Positions 44,392 through 52,387 of a stretch of 64,000 bases of DNA are shown piece after piece; position 1 is the first letter of the stretch; each line of letters starts with the position of its first letter. The notes below the pieces were generated by a model. That model saw nothing but the letters and a program-made list of their open reading frames with translations, was not told the DNA's origin and did not search any database. Location of the stretch: the NCBI GenBank assembly GCA_002316315.1, contig DCDG01000048.1, positions 51,433 through 115,432 on the forward strand, read 5' to 3'. The translations under genes were made by a program, and so were the position numbers. The DNA is from Candidatus Aminicenantes bacterium UBA1061. Lineage in GTDB: Bacteria > Acidobacteriota > Aminicenantia > Aminicenantales > Saccharicenantaceae.

Positions 44392-45853
44392 GTATTTTTA
44401 AATATAGCTCATAATAATTTAACGCCGATTTTTCCCAGGAGAAATCGCACCTGAAAGCATTGTCTTTCAGTTTAGCCCAAAAAGGCTTTTGCTGATAAAA
44501 ACCAAGGGCCCGGTCGAGGGCAGCTAGTAGAGATAGGGTTTCATATTCTTCAAACAGGAAGCCATTACCCTCCAGCCGCTGGGGATTGAACTCCTGAACA
44601 CTATCTTTTAGCCCGCCTGTGCTGCGAACAATCGGAATAGTCCCATACCTCAAGCTATACATCTGGGTCAGTCCACATGGTTCATAACGGGAGGGAATCA
44701 GGAAAAAGTCACTGCCGGCATAAATCAACCTAGCCAGCCGGTCATCAAAAGCAATTTTAAGGCCAAGCTTTTGGGGATATTTTCTGACAGCTTGAATCAG
44801 CATGTCCTGTATCTTTTTTTCTCCAGTGCCCAGAATAATGAGATAAAGGTCTCTTTTCAATATTTCATCCAGGCTTTTGACCAGAAGGTCAAAGCCTTTT
44901 TGCCCGGCCAGCCGTGAGACCAGGCCAACTATGGGCTGCTTGCTTTGCGCGTCAAAATTAAAGGAACGGAGAAGTTCCTGTCGGCAGAGGAATTTTCCAG
45001 CCGGTGACTGGCGTGAATAATGAGCGGGCAAAGCCGGATCAGTAGCCGGGTTCCATTCCTGATAATCAATACCATTTAAAATGCCAAACAGCCGCTCTGA
45101 TCTTTTTCTTAAAACTCCATCCAGGCCAAAGCCAAATTCCGGTGTCTGAATTTCCTGGCTATAAGTTGGGCTGACGGTGCTGATGGCCTCTGAATAAAGA
45201 AGACCTGCTTTTAAATAATTTACCCGGCCATAAAATTCCATATCCTCTGGATTAAAAAGATAGCCGGGTAAGCCAACCTGACCGAGAATTTCAGGTGGGA
45301 AAAGCCCCTGATAGGCCAGATTATGAATGGTAAAAAGTGACCTGGTTTTTTGATACAAGCCATCGGTGGCCAGTACATGTTTCAGATAGGCTAAAGTCAG
45401 AGCTGATTGCCAGTCGTGGGCGTGGATTAAATCTGGAATCCAGTTGATCAATTTAAACCCAGTCAGAGCAGCCAGGCAAAAAAAAGCAAAACGATGACCA
45501 TTGTCGGGATAATCGCCCTCAGGGGTGCCATAAAGATAATCACGGTCGAAATAAAAATCATTCTGGACAAGATAGACTTTAAAGTCTTCAGTCTGATATT
45601 CAAAAATTGAGAAGTTCTTTTGGCTCTCAGCAGGAAATATATCCAGCTTGAGGTTGGTGGCCACCAGTTTTAAATTGAGATTTTTCTTTTTTATTTCCCG
45701 GTAAAAAGGCAGCCAGACAGTGACCTCCAGTTGGCCTGACCGGCTGAGATATTTAGGTAAGGCTCCAGTCACATCCGCCAGGCCACCAGTTTTGGCCAGG
45801 GGAGCCATTTCTGGAGTGATAAAAGCAACTTTTAAGTGTTCAGTTTGATCCAT
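44381..45853 (-). CDS. glgA: Glycogen synthase (GT5, ADP-glucose)
   Basis: 490-residue starch/glycogen synthase of the GT-B fold. N-terminal KTGGLADVTGALPKYL binds ADP-glucose; HDWQSAL and TIHNLAYQGLFP lie in the first domain; the second has VGLVSRLAGQKGFDLL and PSRYEPCGLTQMYSLRYGTIPIVRSTGGLKDSV. The tail is slightly long but ordinary. It lies on the opposite strand to glgC and the GH57 genes, with the CBM9-like gene 17 bases upstream, so the polymerising enzyme is on a separate transcript. Confidence 0.95.
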   Translation of the reverse strand: MDQTEHLKVAFITPEMAPLAKTGGLADVTGALPKYLSRSGQLEVTVWLPFYREIKKKNLNLKLVATNLKLDIFPAESQKNFSIFEYQTEDFKVYLVQNDFYFDRDYLYGTPEGDYPDNGHRFAFFCLAALTGFKLINWIPDLIHAHDWQSALTLAYLKHVLATDGLYQKTRSLFTIHNLAYQGLFPPEILGQVGLPGYLFNPEDMEFYGRVNYLKAGLLYSEAISTVSPTYSQEIQTPEFGFGLDGVLRKRSERLFGILNGIDYQEWNPATDPALPAHYSRQSPAGKFLCRQELLRSFNFDAQSKQPIVGLVSRLAGQKGFDLLVKSLDEILKRDLYLIILGTGEKKIQDMLIQAVRKYPQKLGLKIAFDDRLARLIYAGSDFFLIPSRYEPCGLTQMYSLRYGTIPIVRSTGGLKDSVQEFNPQRLEGNGFLFEEYETLSLLAALDRALGFYQQKPFWAKLKDNAFRCDFSWEKSALNYYELYLKILRF

Positions 45854-45870
45854 TTCTTTGACCTCAAGCT

Positions 45871-46704
45871 TTAAGTTGATTCTTTAAGGAAGACAACCTG
45901 AGCAAAAAGCTCCGGCCAATGCGAGTCATAAAGGCCATGGGGGCTAAGCGACCAGCCAATGGAAGGTTCAATTTTCCGTCCGTTGGCTTCGAAAGCCTCA
46001 AAGCGGAAAAAATTCATGAGCCATTTATCGCCATCACCTGGCGGCAAGGGCCGGCCCTGAGCCAGAACCTCCAGACCTGACCAGGGAAAAGCCAGTTCAA
46101 CCGTCCAACCCCGGTCAACATCAGATGAGTCATTGAGAGTTCCATCAAGTCCTACCGCCCATTTTAAACCAGGAAAATCCCAGTCCATGAAAGCCCAGCG
46201 GCGGCCACGCGGGTGACGACCGTACCGGCTGCCATCCTGAAAACCCCCCAGGACATCCACTTTTCGGCTCATCAAATCAAATTCAGGACGGTCAAAAAAA
46301 CTGCCTGGCCGCAGTGCCTCTTGCCAGATATAAAAAACCTCATAAATCGTTCCCAGAGCATTAATTTGAAGCTCATAATAACAGTCAGGTCCAGCTATAA
46401 AAACTTCCACATCATTTTCTAGCCAGAGGAATGAATCCATTTCCTTTAAGTGAGCCTGAAGATCTGGCTCTTCCAGCCAGAAAGCTAAATAAAAATAATG
46501 GTCATCAGCCAGAGCAGCTAATTTGGTATCAAAAAAAGCTGGCTGGCCAGAAACCATATCGACAAACCTCGAAGATTTTCTGGCTTTTTTCCAGGCCGGT
46601 TTTTCCAGATCCCCGTTAATTTCTAGACTGGAGGAAGTCCGGTAGCAGTAATAAACCTCTGGCTTAATTTTGCCGGATTGGCTGCAGCCTTTAAAATCCA
46701 CCAT
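45871..46704 (-). CDS. Carbohydrate-binding family 9-like protein
   Basis: 277-residue protein matching the CBM9-like/DOMON beta-sandwich: LEINGDLEKPAWKKA near 30, ALADDHYFYLAFWLEEPDL, LENDVEVFIAGPDCYYELQINALGTIYE, RGWTVELAFPWSGL and WLMNFFRFE. No signal peptide is visible, which is unusual since many relatives are secreted. It is 17 bases upstream of glgA on the same strand and likely cotranscribed, which suggests contact with intracellular glucan or another sugar polymer. No catalytic residues recognised. Confidence 0.75.
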   Translation of the reverse strand: MVDFKGCSQSGKIKPEVYYCYRTSSSLEINGDLEKPAWKKARKSSRFVDMVSGQPAFFDTKLAALADDHYFYLAFWLEEPDLQAHLKEMDSFLWLENDVEVFIAGPDCYYELQINALGTIYEVFYIWQEALRPGSFFDRPEFDLMSRKVDVLGGFQDGSRYGRHPRGRRWAFMDWDFPGLKWAVGLDGTLNDSSDVDRGWTVELAFPWSGLEVLAQGRPLPPGDGDKWLMNFFRFEAFEANGRKIEPSIGWSLSPHGLYDSHWPELFAQVVFLKEST

Positions 46705-47428
46705 TTCTTCTTATTATCTTGGCCTGAAAAATTTTCATAGGATATATTTCTTTTAGATTTTATCAGCAATATTCAACCTTGACAACCAGGTGAATATCCG
46801 AACCAGGTAGAATTTCAGCTTTCTGCAAATTTTCAGCCTGGAAGATGTTAATCATTAAGCACGATTGGGCCGTCAATCAAGAGCTGCTGAGTATTGTTTA
46901 CCAGAAGGAGGAGGATCCTGCTCCCGCCTGACAGACCGCAAACGAAAGGCACACTGGAAAAGCCTTCTGAACCCTGCCTGGGGACGCCAGTAACATTCTG
47001 GGTAGCATCTGACAAACAAAAGGGGAATCCATTCCTGATTAGCTGCCATCGTCATAACTCAAAAAGAGCTTTTAAAGTTTTTAATATTTTTTCATCTGAC
47101 AACGAACAGCAGGCAAAGAAGCCGACTCTGTTGGAATCTAATCTCAAGTTGGTCACCCAGACCTCTTATCATCAACTTCCACCCATTAATTTTTTGCCTA
47201 ATAAAAACCCCGGGGGGCCGAGCCTATCTGGTGGTCATGAAAAATTAAAGTTGACAGGCGGGCCGGCCTGGAGCAGAATTAGCTCTGCAGAGCTTGCCCC
47301 CTGGAGCACTTTGAAGCCAAACAATAGAAAAATCAATTTCTTTTCCAGAACGTTTCAATATTAATCAGAGAAAAAATATTTTAGTCTAAAAAAGGAATGT
47401 TGAAAAGCTCTGACTCAATGACCATCAG
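46705..47428. other. Gene-free region between divergent CBM9-like and RlmI genes
   Basis: About 720 bases with no gene I recognise. Open frames at 46894-47364 (plus) and 46873-47055 (minus) have proline/serine-rich, low-plausibility translations. Structural marks: an 18-base palindrome with one mismatched pair at 46907-46924, GGCCGGCC at 47261-47268, and a perfect 14-base palindrome at 47281-47294 flanked by direct repeats of CCTGGAGCA (47267-47275 and 47300-47308). It could hold promoters, a small structured RNA or a decayed gene. Confidence 0.5.
47281..47294. repeat. Perfect 14-base palindrome flanked by 9-base direct repeats
   Basis: AGCTCTGCAGAGCT reads the same on both strands. CCTGGAGCA occurs at 47267-47275 and 47300-47308, on either side. 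The arrangement could be a dimeric protein-binding site upstream of the rlmI-like gene or part of an RNA hairpin. Confidence 0.45.
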
Positions 47429-48646
47429 GTGAACAAAGTGAAAAAACCAGCCAATCATCAGAGAAGAAAAGAATTCGAAACCAAAGGTGTAGTTCTCAAA
47501 CCAGGACGGGAAAAATCTGTTCTTAACCGTCATCACTGGTTATTTTCTGGAGCTATCCAGTCTTTTCCGTCAGACTTTAACGATGGGAACATATATCCGG
47601 TTTATTCGGCTGGTGGGCTGCTTCTTGGTTATGGCTACTTTAACAAGAAATGTTCTCTTACCGGTCGTCTGCTAAGTTTTGGCCCGACCAGGCCGTTTGA
47701 AGCTCTTCGACAGAATTTAACTGAAGCTATCAAGCTAAGAGAAAAGCTGTATGGGACAGTTGATGCCTGCCGTTTGGTCAACGGGGAAAGTGATTCTTTG
47801 CCAGGGCTGGTAGTAGACCGGTATAACCCGGGGCTGGTTATTCAGGTCTCAACCCTTGGTCTGGAAAAACTGAAGCCCTTGCTTATTCAGCTTTTATCCG
47901 AATTAATCAAGCCAGAATTTATTTATGAAAAGTCGCTGCTTCCCTCAAGAAAAGAAGAAGGATTAAAAGAACAAGAAGGATTACTGGCCGGCCAGCTGAC
48001 AGAACCCTTACTGATTGAGGAGGATGGCTTAACATTTAGAGTTTATCTCCGCGGAGCTCAAAAAACAGGTCTTTTCCTTGACCAGCGGGAAATGAGACGG
48101 CTGGTTCAGGAGCTGACCAGAGGGAAAAAGATTCTGGATGGATTTAGCTATACTGGCGGCTTTGCCCTGTCGGCTTTAAGGGGTGGGGCGGCTAAAGTTG
48201 ACCTGGTAGATGATTCGCCTCAAGCACTGAAAATGGCTAAGGAAAATATGGCTTTAAATGGATTCCCATCCTCCTCCTTCCGGTTGATTAAGAAGGATAT
48301 GTTTGACTTTCTAAAAGACGAGACCCGGCTGGACTATGATCTGGTGATTCTTGATCCACCGGCCTTTGCTAAAAAAAAGGCTGATGAAAAACAGGCTGGT
48401 CGGGCCTATCAGCAGCTAAATTATCTGGCCCTGTCCAAAATGAAACCAGCCAGCTTGCTGCTGACTTTTTCCTGTTCTTATTATGTCAGACGTGAATTGT
48501 TCCAGAAAATTATTTTTCAAGCTGCCCTGCAGGCTCACCGGCAGGTAAGGATTTTAACTGCTCACCGGCAATCCTATGATCATCCTGTAAGCATCTTCCA
48601 TCCGGAGAGCGATTATTTAAAGGGTTTTTTGCTTTATGTCAGCTGA
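47429..48646 (+). CDS. rlmI: RlmI-like class I SAM-dependent 23S rRNA methyltransferase
   Basis: 405-residue methyltransferase with an N-terminal PUA RNA-binding domain (~22-95), a middle domain with GLVVDRYNPGLVIQ, and a Rossmann domain from ~215: FLDQREMRRLV, LDGFSYTGGFALSAL (SAM), VDDSPQALKMAKENM, ILDPPAFAKKK, and LLTFSCSYYV with the catalytic-type cysteine. The E. coli homologue methylates C1962 of 23S rRNA. A GTG start at 47429 is taken; the lysine-rich opening and lack of a strong ribosome site leave a few residues uncertain. Confidence 0.88.
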   Translation: MNKVKKPANHQRRKEFETKGVVLKPGREKSVLNRHHWLFSGAIQSFPSDFNDGNIYPVYSAGGLLLGYGYFNKKCSLTGRLLSFGPTRPFEALRQNLTEAIKLREKLYGTVDACRLVNGESDSLPGLVVDRYNPGLVIQVSTLGLEKLKPLLIQLLSELIKPEFIYEKSLLPSRKEEGLKEQEGLLAGQLTEPLLIEEDGLTFRVYLRGAQKTGLFLDQREMRRLVQELTRGKKILDGFSYTGGFALSALRGGAAKVDLVDDSPQALKMAKENMALNGFPSSSFRLIKKDMFDFLKDETRLDYDLVILDPPAFAKKKADEKQAGRAYQQLNYLALSKMKPASLLLTFSCSYYVRRELFQKIIFQAALQAHRQVRILTAHRQSYDHPVSIFHPESDYLKGFLLYVS

Positions 48647-48752
48647 TCGGCAACAACCAGACTGACTGTGATCAGTAAAAAAACGGCTTGATCTCGGATG
48701 GTAATGGCTTTCTGACGATTAAGAAGAGATTTTTCTGTTTAAAATAAAAAAT

Positions 48753-48781
48753 TTGCCCCGTCCAAATAAAAACAATATAAT
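48753..48781 (+). promoter_or_regulatory. Sigma-70-type promoter upstream of small membrane protein
   Basis: TTGCCC (48753-48758) and a perfect TATAAT (48776-48781) are exactly 17 bases apart. The start codon at 48799 is 17 bases after the -10 box, predicting a leader of about ten bases that contains the AAGGAG ribosome site. Confidence 0.6.
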
Positions 48782-48798
48782 CACCTAGGGAGAAGGAG

Positions 48799-49257
48799 AT
48801 GAACTTAGAAGAAGCCATAAAAAAAACACATCGCCTGGCGGCGACCATAGGCTATTCAGTTTTTGGTGCCCTGGTTTTATATTTTGTATTGGAAGAATTA
48901 ATCCGGAACAAACTGGCACCTTTTTATGGCTTTTCTCACCTCTCCAATCATCAGACATTAAGATATATTTTTTATGGTTTATCGGCTATCTCCATCATTC
49001 TGGCCAGATTATTACAATCACTACTCCTGCGGAAGAAGCCCGGGGATACAATTGAAACCCTGCTAGATAAACTTCACCGGACATCAATTATTATGATTAT
49101 CATGAGTGAGCTGCCGGCACTGTTCGGTCTTTTCCTATTTTTACTGGTTGGACTTAATCGCGATTTTTACATTCTATTAATTATTTCGGTAGCTATCCTG
49201 TTTATTTTCTTTCCCCGGCGTCGCGCCTGGGAAGAATGGGTAGCCAGTCAAATCTAA
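48799..49257 (+). CDS. Hypothetical four-helix membrane protein
   Basis: 152-residue protein with predicted transmembrane segments at about 17-33, 51-71, 92-116 and 122-138 and charged ends (RRRAWEEW near the C terminus). I do not recognise a family. The organisation, a helix pair separated by a cytosolic loop rich in K/D/T, gives no functional clue. It has its own strong promoter and a good ribosome site, so it is very likely a real gene. Confidence 0.7.
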   Translation: MNLEEAIKKTHRLAATIGYSVFGALVLYFVLEELIRNKLAPFYGFSHLSNHQTLRYIFYGLSAISIILARLLQSLLLRKKPGDTIETLLDKLHRTSIIMIIMSELPALFGLFLFLLVGLNRDFYILLIISVAILFIFFPRRRAWEEWVASQI

Positions 49258-49380
49258 ATCGAAATAGGGCCATTTTTGGCTGATGATCCCGGAATAGATA
49301 AGTTTTGGCTTATAAACCAGGACTTAATTTTAATTATAAAGGCCTTTACTGAATATTTCACTTTTCAAAGAGAGGCTTGA

Positions 49381-51507
49381 ATGGAAAGAAAAAAGAGGCC
49401 AAGAGTCATCGCCTGTTATTTATTTTTACCGGTCATCTCCTTTCTGTTTGTCATCCCTTGTCCAGCTCAACAACGACCACTAAACTACTATCTGGAGGTC
49501 GAGCTTCTGCCTGAATCGGCCAGCCTGCAGGCTAAAGAAACCCTCGTCTGGACTAACCTGAGTCACGACTATGTGCACGATATACAGCTTCATCTTTACT
49601 GGAATGCCTTTAAAAATGAACTCTCGACCCTGGCCAGGGAAGCCAGTCAGGAAAAATTATTTAAAAGATTTCAGGCCAAAAAAGATCAATGGGGCTGGAT
49701 TAAAATAATCTCTCTGACCACAGGGGAGGGACAGAACCTCCTGCCGGCAGCTGCTTTTATCAGCCCCGATGACCCCCCCAATCCACATGATCAGACTGTC
49801 CTGCGGGTCGTCCTGCCCGAGGCTGTGGCACCTGAACAATCCATCAGACTGAACATCGAATTTCAGGCCCGGGTGCCCGGGAATGGTCTCCGTACCGGCT
49901 ATTATAAAGACGGATTCTTTATTTCTCAATGGTTTCCCAAGCCAGGAGTGTATGAAGAAGGACGGGGCTGGAATTGTCACGAATATCATTTAAATTCTGA
50001 GTTTTATGCTGATTTTGCTGATTTCAAAGTGAAGATTACCGTCCCCAGTGATTTCGTGGTTGGAGCCTGCGGTGAAGAAATAGAAAAAACTGAAGACCGA
50101 AATTCAGGTAAAACTACCTATACCTATGCTCAGGAAAACATTCATGATTTTGCCTGGACAGCATCACCCAGATTTATAAAAGTTGAGCGGTGGTTTAAAG
50201 GAGAGGAGGAGGTCAGCCCGAAAGAATATCAGCAGATGGCAGAACTGCTCGGAGTTGATATTAGAGATATCAAACTGCCTGATGTCAGGATGATTCTCCT
50301 CATTGAAAAACAGCACCGACATCAGGTTGAGCGTCACTTCCGGGCCTTAAAAGCGGCTTTAAAATATTATGGCCTCTGGTATGGGCCATATCCTTACCGG
50401 ACAATAACCATGGTTGATCCTCCCTTCAGAACCGGTAGCGGCGGTATGGAATACCCAACTCTTTTTACCGCCGGTACTTCTGTTCTGTTGGAAAAAGATA
50501 TTCATTCTCCGGAAGGGGCCCCGGAAGGGGTCATCATCCATGAATTTGGCCATAATTACTGGTATGGGCTGGTGGCCAATAACGAATTTGAAGAAGCCTG
50601 GCTGGATGAAGGGATAAATACCTATTCTACAGGTAAAGTCTCGGCTGTGACTTATGGACCAGGCAGAATACCCCTTAGATTTAAAGGCCTGCCTTTAAGC
50701 CGGCTATTCAAGTTGCCGGCTGTCTATGACTGGCAGCTGGTCGGAGTTATTTCTAGTGCCGTGGCCAAACTTGATCCGATCGTCACTTACTCCTGGAAAT
50801 TTTATAATTCAGCCAGTTATTCACTTAACGTCTATCACCGCGCCGCTACCTGCCTCTACACTCTGGAAAGACTGTTAGGAGAGAAGACCTGGGCCAGGGT
50901 AATGCGCACTTATCATCAGAAATATCGTTTCAAGCATCCGCAGACAGTGGAATTTATCCAGGTGGTAAATGAGGTTTCCGGCCAGGATTTAAACTGGTTC
51001 TTCCAGGAATTTTTCTATGGGGCTAAGGATTTTGATTATGCCATCAGTTATATCGAGACAAGGCTGAAACCGGAGAAATACCAGGGGATTTTTGATGATC
51101 TGCCGGCCAGGACTTCTGGCCAGTGGAACGGAACTGTCGAGCCGGCTCCTGGGCAGAAAAAAGACCAGGTCAAAGAAAAGATTTATGAAACCACCATTAC
51201 CTTGAGACGTTATGGTGAAATTAAGCTCGGTCCCGGTTATAACCTCAAATTGAAGGTGGAATTCGAAGATGGCAGCACTGAATGGAGGGAATGGGATGGT
51301 CAGAGTCGCTGGGTGCGCTTCATTTTTGAAAAACCGGCCAGGGTCAAACAGGCTATTCTTGATCCTGAGGCTCTCTGGCTGGTAGATGCTAATTTATCCA
51401 ACAATAGCTATTCCAGGAAAGGACCGGGTACAAAACTTATGCATGTTACCACCGGCTTACTCTGGCTGGTACAGAACATTCTGGTAACGCTTTCCAGCTG
51501 GTTGTGA
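49381..51507 (+). CDS. Secreted M1 family zinc aminopeptidase
   Basis: 708-residue exported peptidase. Signal peptide ~8-30 (ends PAQ). N-terminal beta-saddle domain to ~250; gluzincin domain with zinc site H387-E388-F-G-H391 and the third ligand E410 in EAWLDEG, preceded by GSGGMEYPT, the M1 exopeptidase-type motif. A tyrosine-rich segment follows, and a C-terminal beta region near 560-680. It should act on peptides outside the cytoplasm. The membrane protein gene 16 bases downstream is probably cotranscribed. Confidence 0.92.
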   Translation: MERKKRPRVIACYLFLPVISFLFVIPCPAQQRPLNYYLEVELLPESASLQAKETLVWTNLSHDYVHDIQLHLYWNAFKNELSTLAREASQEKLFKRFQAKKDQWGWIKIISLTTGEGQNLLPAAAFISPDDPPNPHDQTVLRVVLPEAVAPEQSIRLNIEFQARVPGNGLRTGYYKDGFFISQWFPKPGVYEEGRGWNCHEYHLNSEFYADFADFKVKITVPSDFVVGACGEEIEKTEDRNSGKTTYTYAQENIHDFAWTASPRFIKVERWFKGEEEVSPKEYQQMAELLGVDIRDIKLPDVRMILLIEKQHRHQVERHFRALKAALKYYGLWYGPYPYRTITMVDPPFRTGSGGMEYPTLFTAGTSVLLEKDIHSPEGAPEGVIIHEFGHNYWYGLVANNEFEEAWLDEGINTYSTGKVSAVTYGPGRIPLRFKGLPLSRLFKLPAVYDWQLVGVISSAVAKLDPIVTYSWKFYNSASYSLNVYHRAATCLYTLERLLGEKTWARVMRTYHQKYRFKHPQTVEFIQVVNEVSGQDLNWFFQEFFYGAKDFDYAISYIETRLKPEKYQGIFDDLPARTSGQWNGTVEPAPGQKKDQVKEKIYETTITLRRYGEIKLGPGYNLKLKVEFEDGSTEWREWDGQSRWVRFIFEKPARVKQAILDPEALWLVDANLSNNSYSRKGPGTKLMHVTTGLLWLVQNILVTLSSWL

Positions 51508-51523
51508 GAGAAAGGAGAGTTTA

Positions 51524-52387
51524 ATGGCTGCTATTAATTTCCTCAAATCTGGGTTTAATCAAGCTATCTCTAAATTCAGGCTGTCTGTATACCTCTGGTT
51601 ATTAATCATGGCCATTTCTCTGATTATTATCATCCCAATCAGTTCCCAGATCAGAGCTAATCTTGGACATTTATCCTGGTCCGAAAAGCCTCTGATGCCT
51701 TTTGAGCTTAATCTGATGGAGATTTTTCTGGCCAGTCAGAATTTTCTGGCTTCTTATATAATTTTTCTTCTGATAATGCTTTTATTTTCAGTTGCACTTT
51801 CTATTTTTTTCCGGGCTGGACTTTTTGGCCAGATGCTCAGCCAGGAGAGAAGCGTGACCTTCCGGAGCTTTCTGGCTGATGGCTGCCGATATTTCTGCCG
51901 GTTTCTGCTTTCTCTCCTCCTTTTTATTCCATTTCTGCTGATATTTATTCTCCTTTTTAACTCCCTGTCCGCTCCACTTAAACTATGGTCGGCCCGGGCA
52001 GTAAGCGAATGGCCGGTCATTCTGGCTGGACTGCTTTGCACCCTGTTGCTGGCCCTTCTCTGGACAGCCTTTAAGCTTTTGCTGGACCTGGTAAGAATTT
52101 TTATAGTGGCTGAATCAAAAAAGGTGATAGCCGCCTATGCTTCCGCCTTTAGGTTTCTCAGCCGGCATTTTTTTCGTCTGTGGGGCCTGTATTTACTGGT
52201 CAGTCTGGCTGTTATTATTATCTCAGCTATCTGGCTGCTGATCAGCCGGCTTTTTTCTCCTACCCAGCCGGGCAGCCTTTTTATCCTTATCCTCCTTGGT
52301 CAGGCATATATTTTATTCAGGCTGTTTGCCAGGCAGGTCTTCATCGCTGTCGAATATAGTTACTTTTCCACCAGAAAGGATAGTTAA
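51524..52387 (+). CDS. Hypothetical multi-pass membrane protein
   Basis: 287-residue hydrophobic protein with about six membrane segments (around 20-38, 74-98, 122-145, 160-185, 205-232 and 245-268). No motif that I can name; charged cytosolic loops have R/K clusters. Its ATG follows the M1 gene by 16 bases with AAAGGAGAG upstream, and its stop overlaps the start of the nuclease gene by one base (TAATG). The coupling suggests a function tied to one neighbour, but nothing further can be said. Confidence 0.75.
   Translation: MAAINFLKSGFNQAISKFRLSVYLWLLIMAISLIIIIPISSQIRANLGHLSWSEKPLMPFELNLMEIFLASQNFLASYIIFLLIMLLFSVALSIFFRAGLFGQMLSQERSVTFRSFLADGCRYFCRFLLSLLLFIPFLLIFILLFNSLSAPLKLWSARAVSEWPVILAGLLCTLLLALLWTAFKLLLDLVRIFIVAESKKVIAAYASAFRFLSRHFFRLWGLYLLVSLAVIIISAIWLLISRLFSPTQPGSLFILILLGQAYILFRLFARQVFIAVEYSYFSTRKDS

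Noticed and set aside
46887..46940. Resemblance of TGTTTACCAG plus a GGA-rich hairpin to SRP (4.5S) RNA
   Set aside because: The conserved GGAAGCAGCC-type core and the closing helix are missing.
46873..47055. Minus-strand 60-codon frame with arginine-rich sequence
   Set aside because: Composition resembles chance translation of GC-rich DNA; no transposase or other family recognised.
46894..47364. Open reading frame of 156 codons in the CBM9-like/rlmI gap
   Set aside because: No ribosome site, proline/serine/asparagine-rich random-looking translation, no domain; treated as chance.
48640..48690. Intrinsic terminator after rlmI (ACTGA/TCAGT with an adjacent homopolymer)
   Set aside because: The five-base stem is followed by A residues, not T, on the coding strand.
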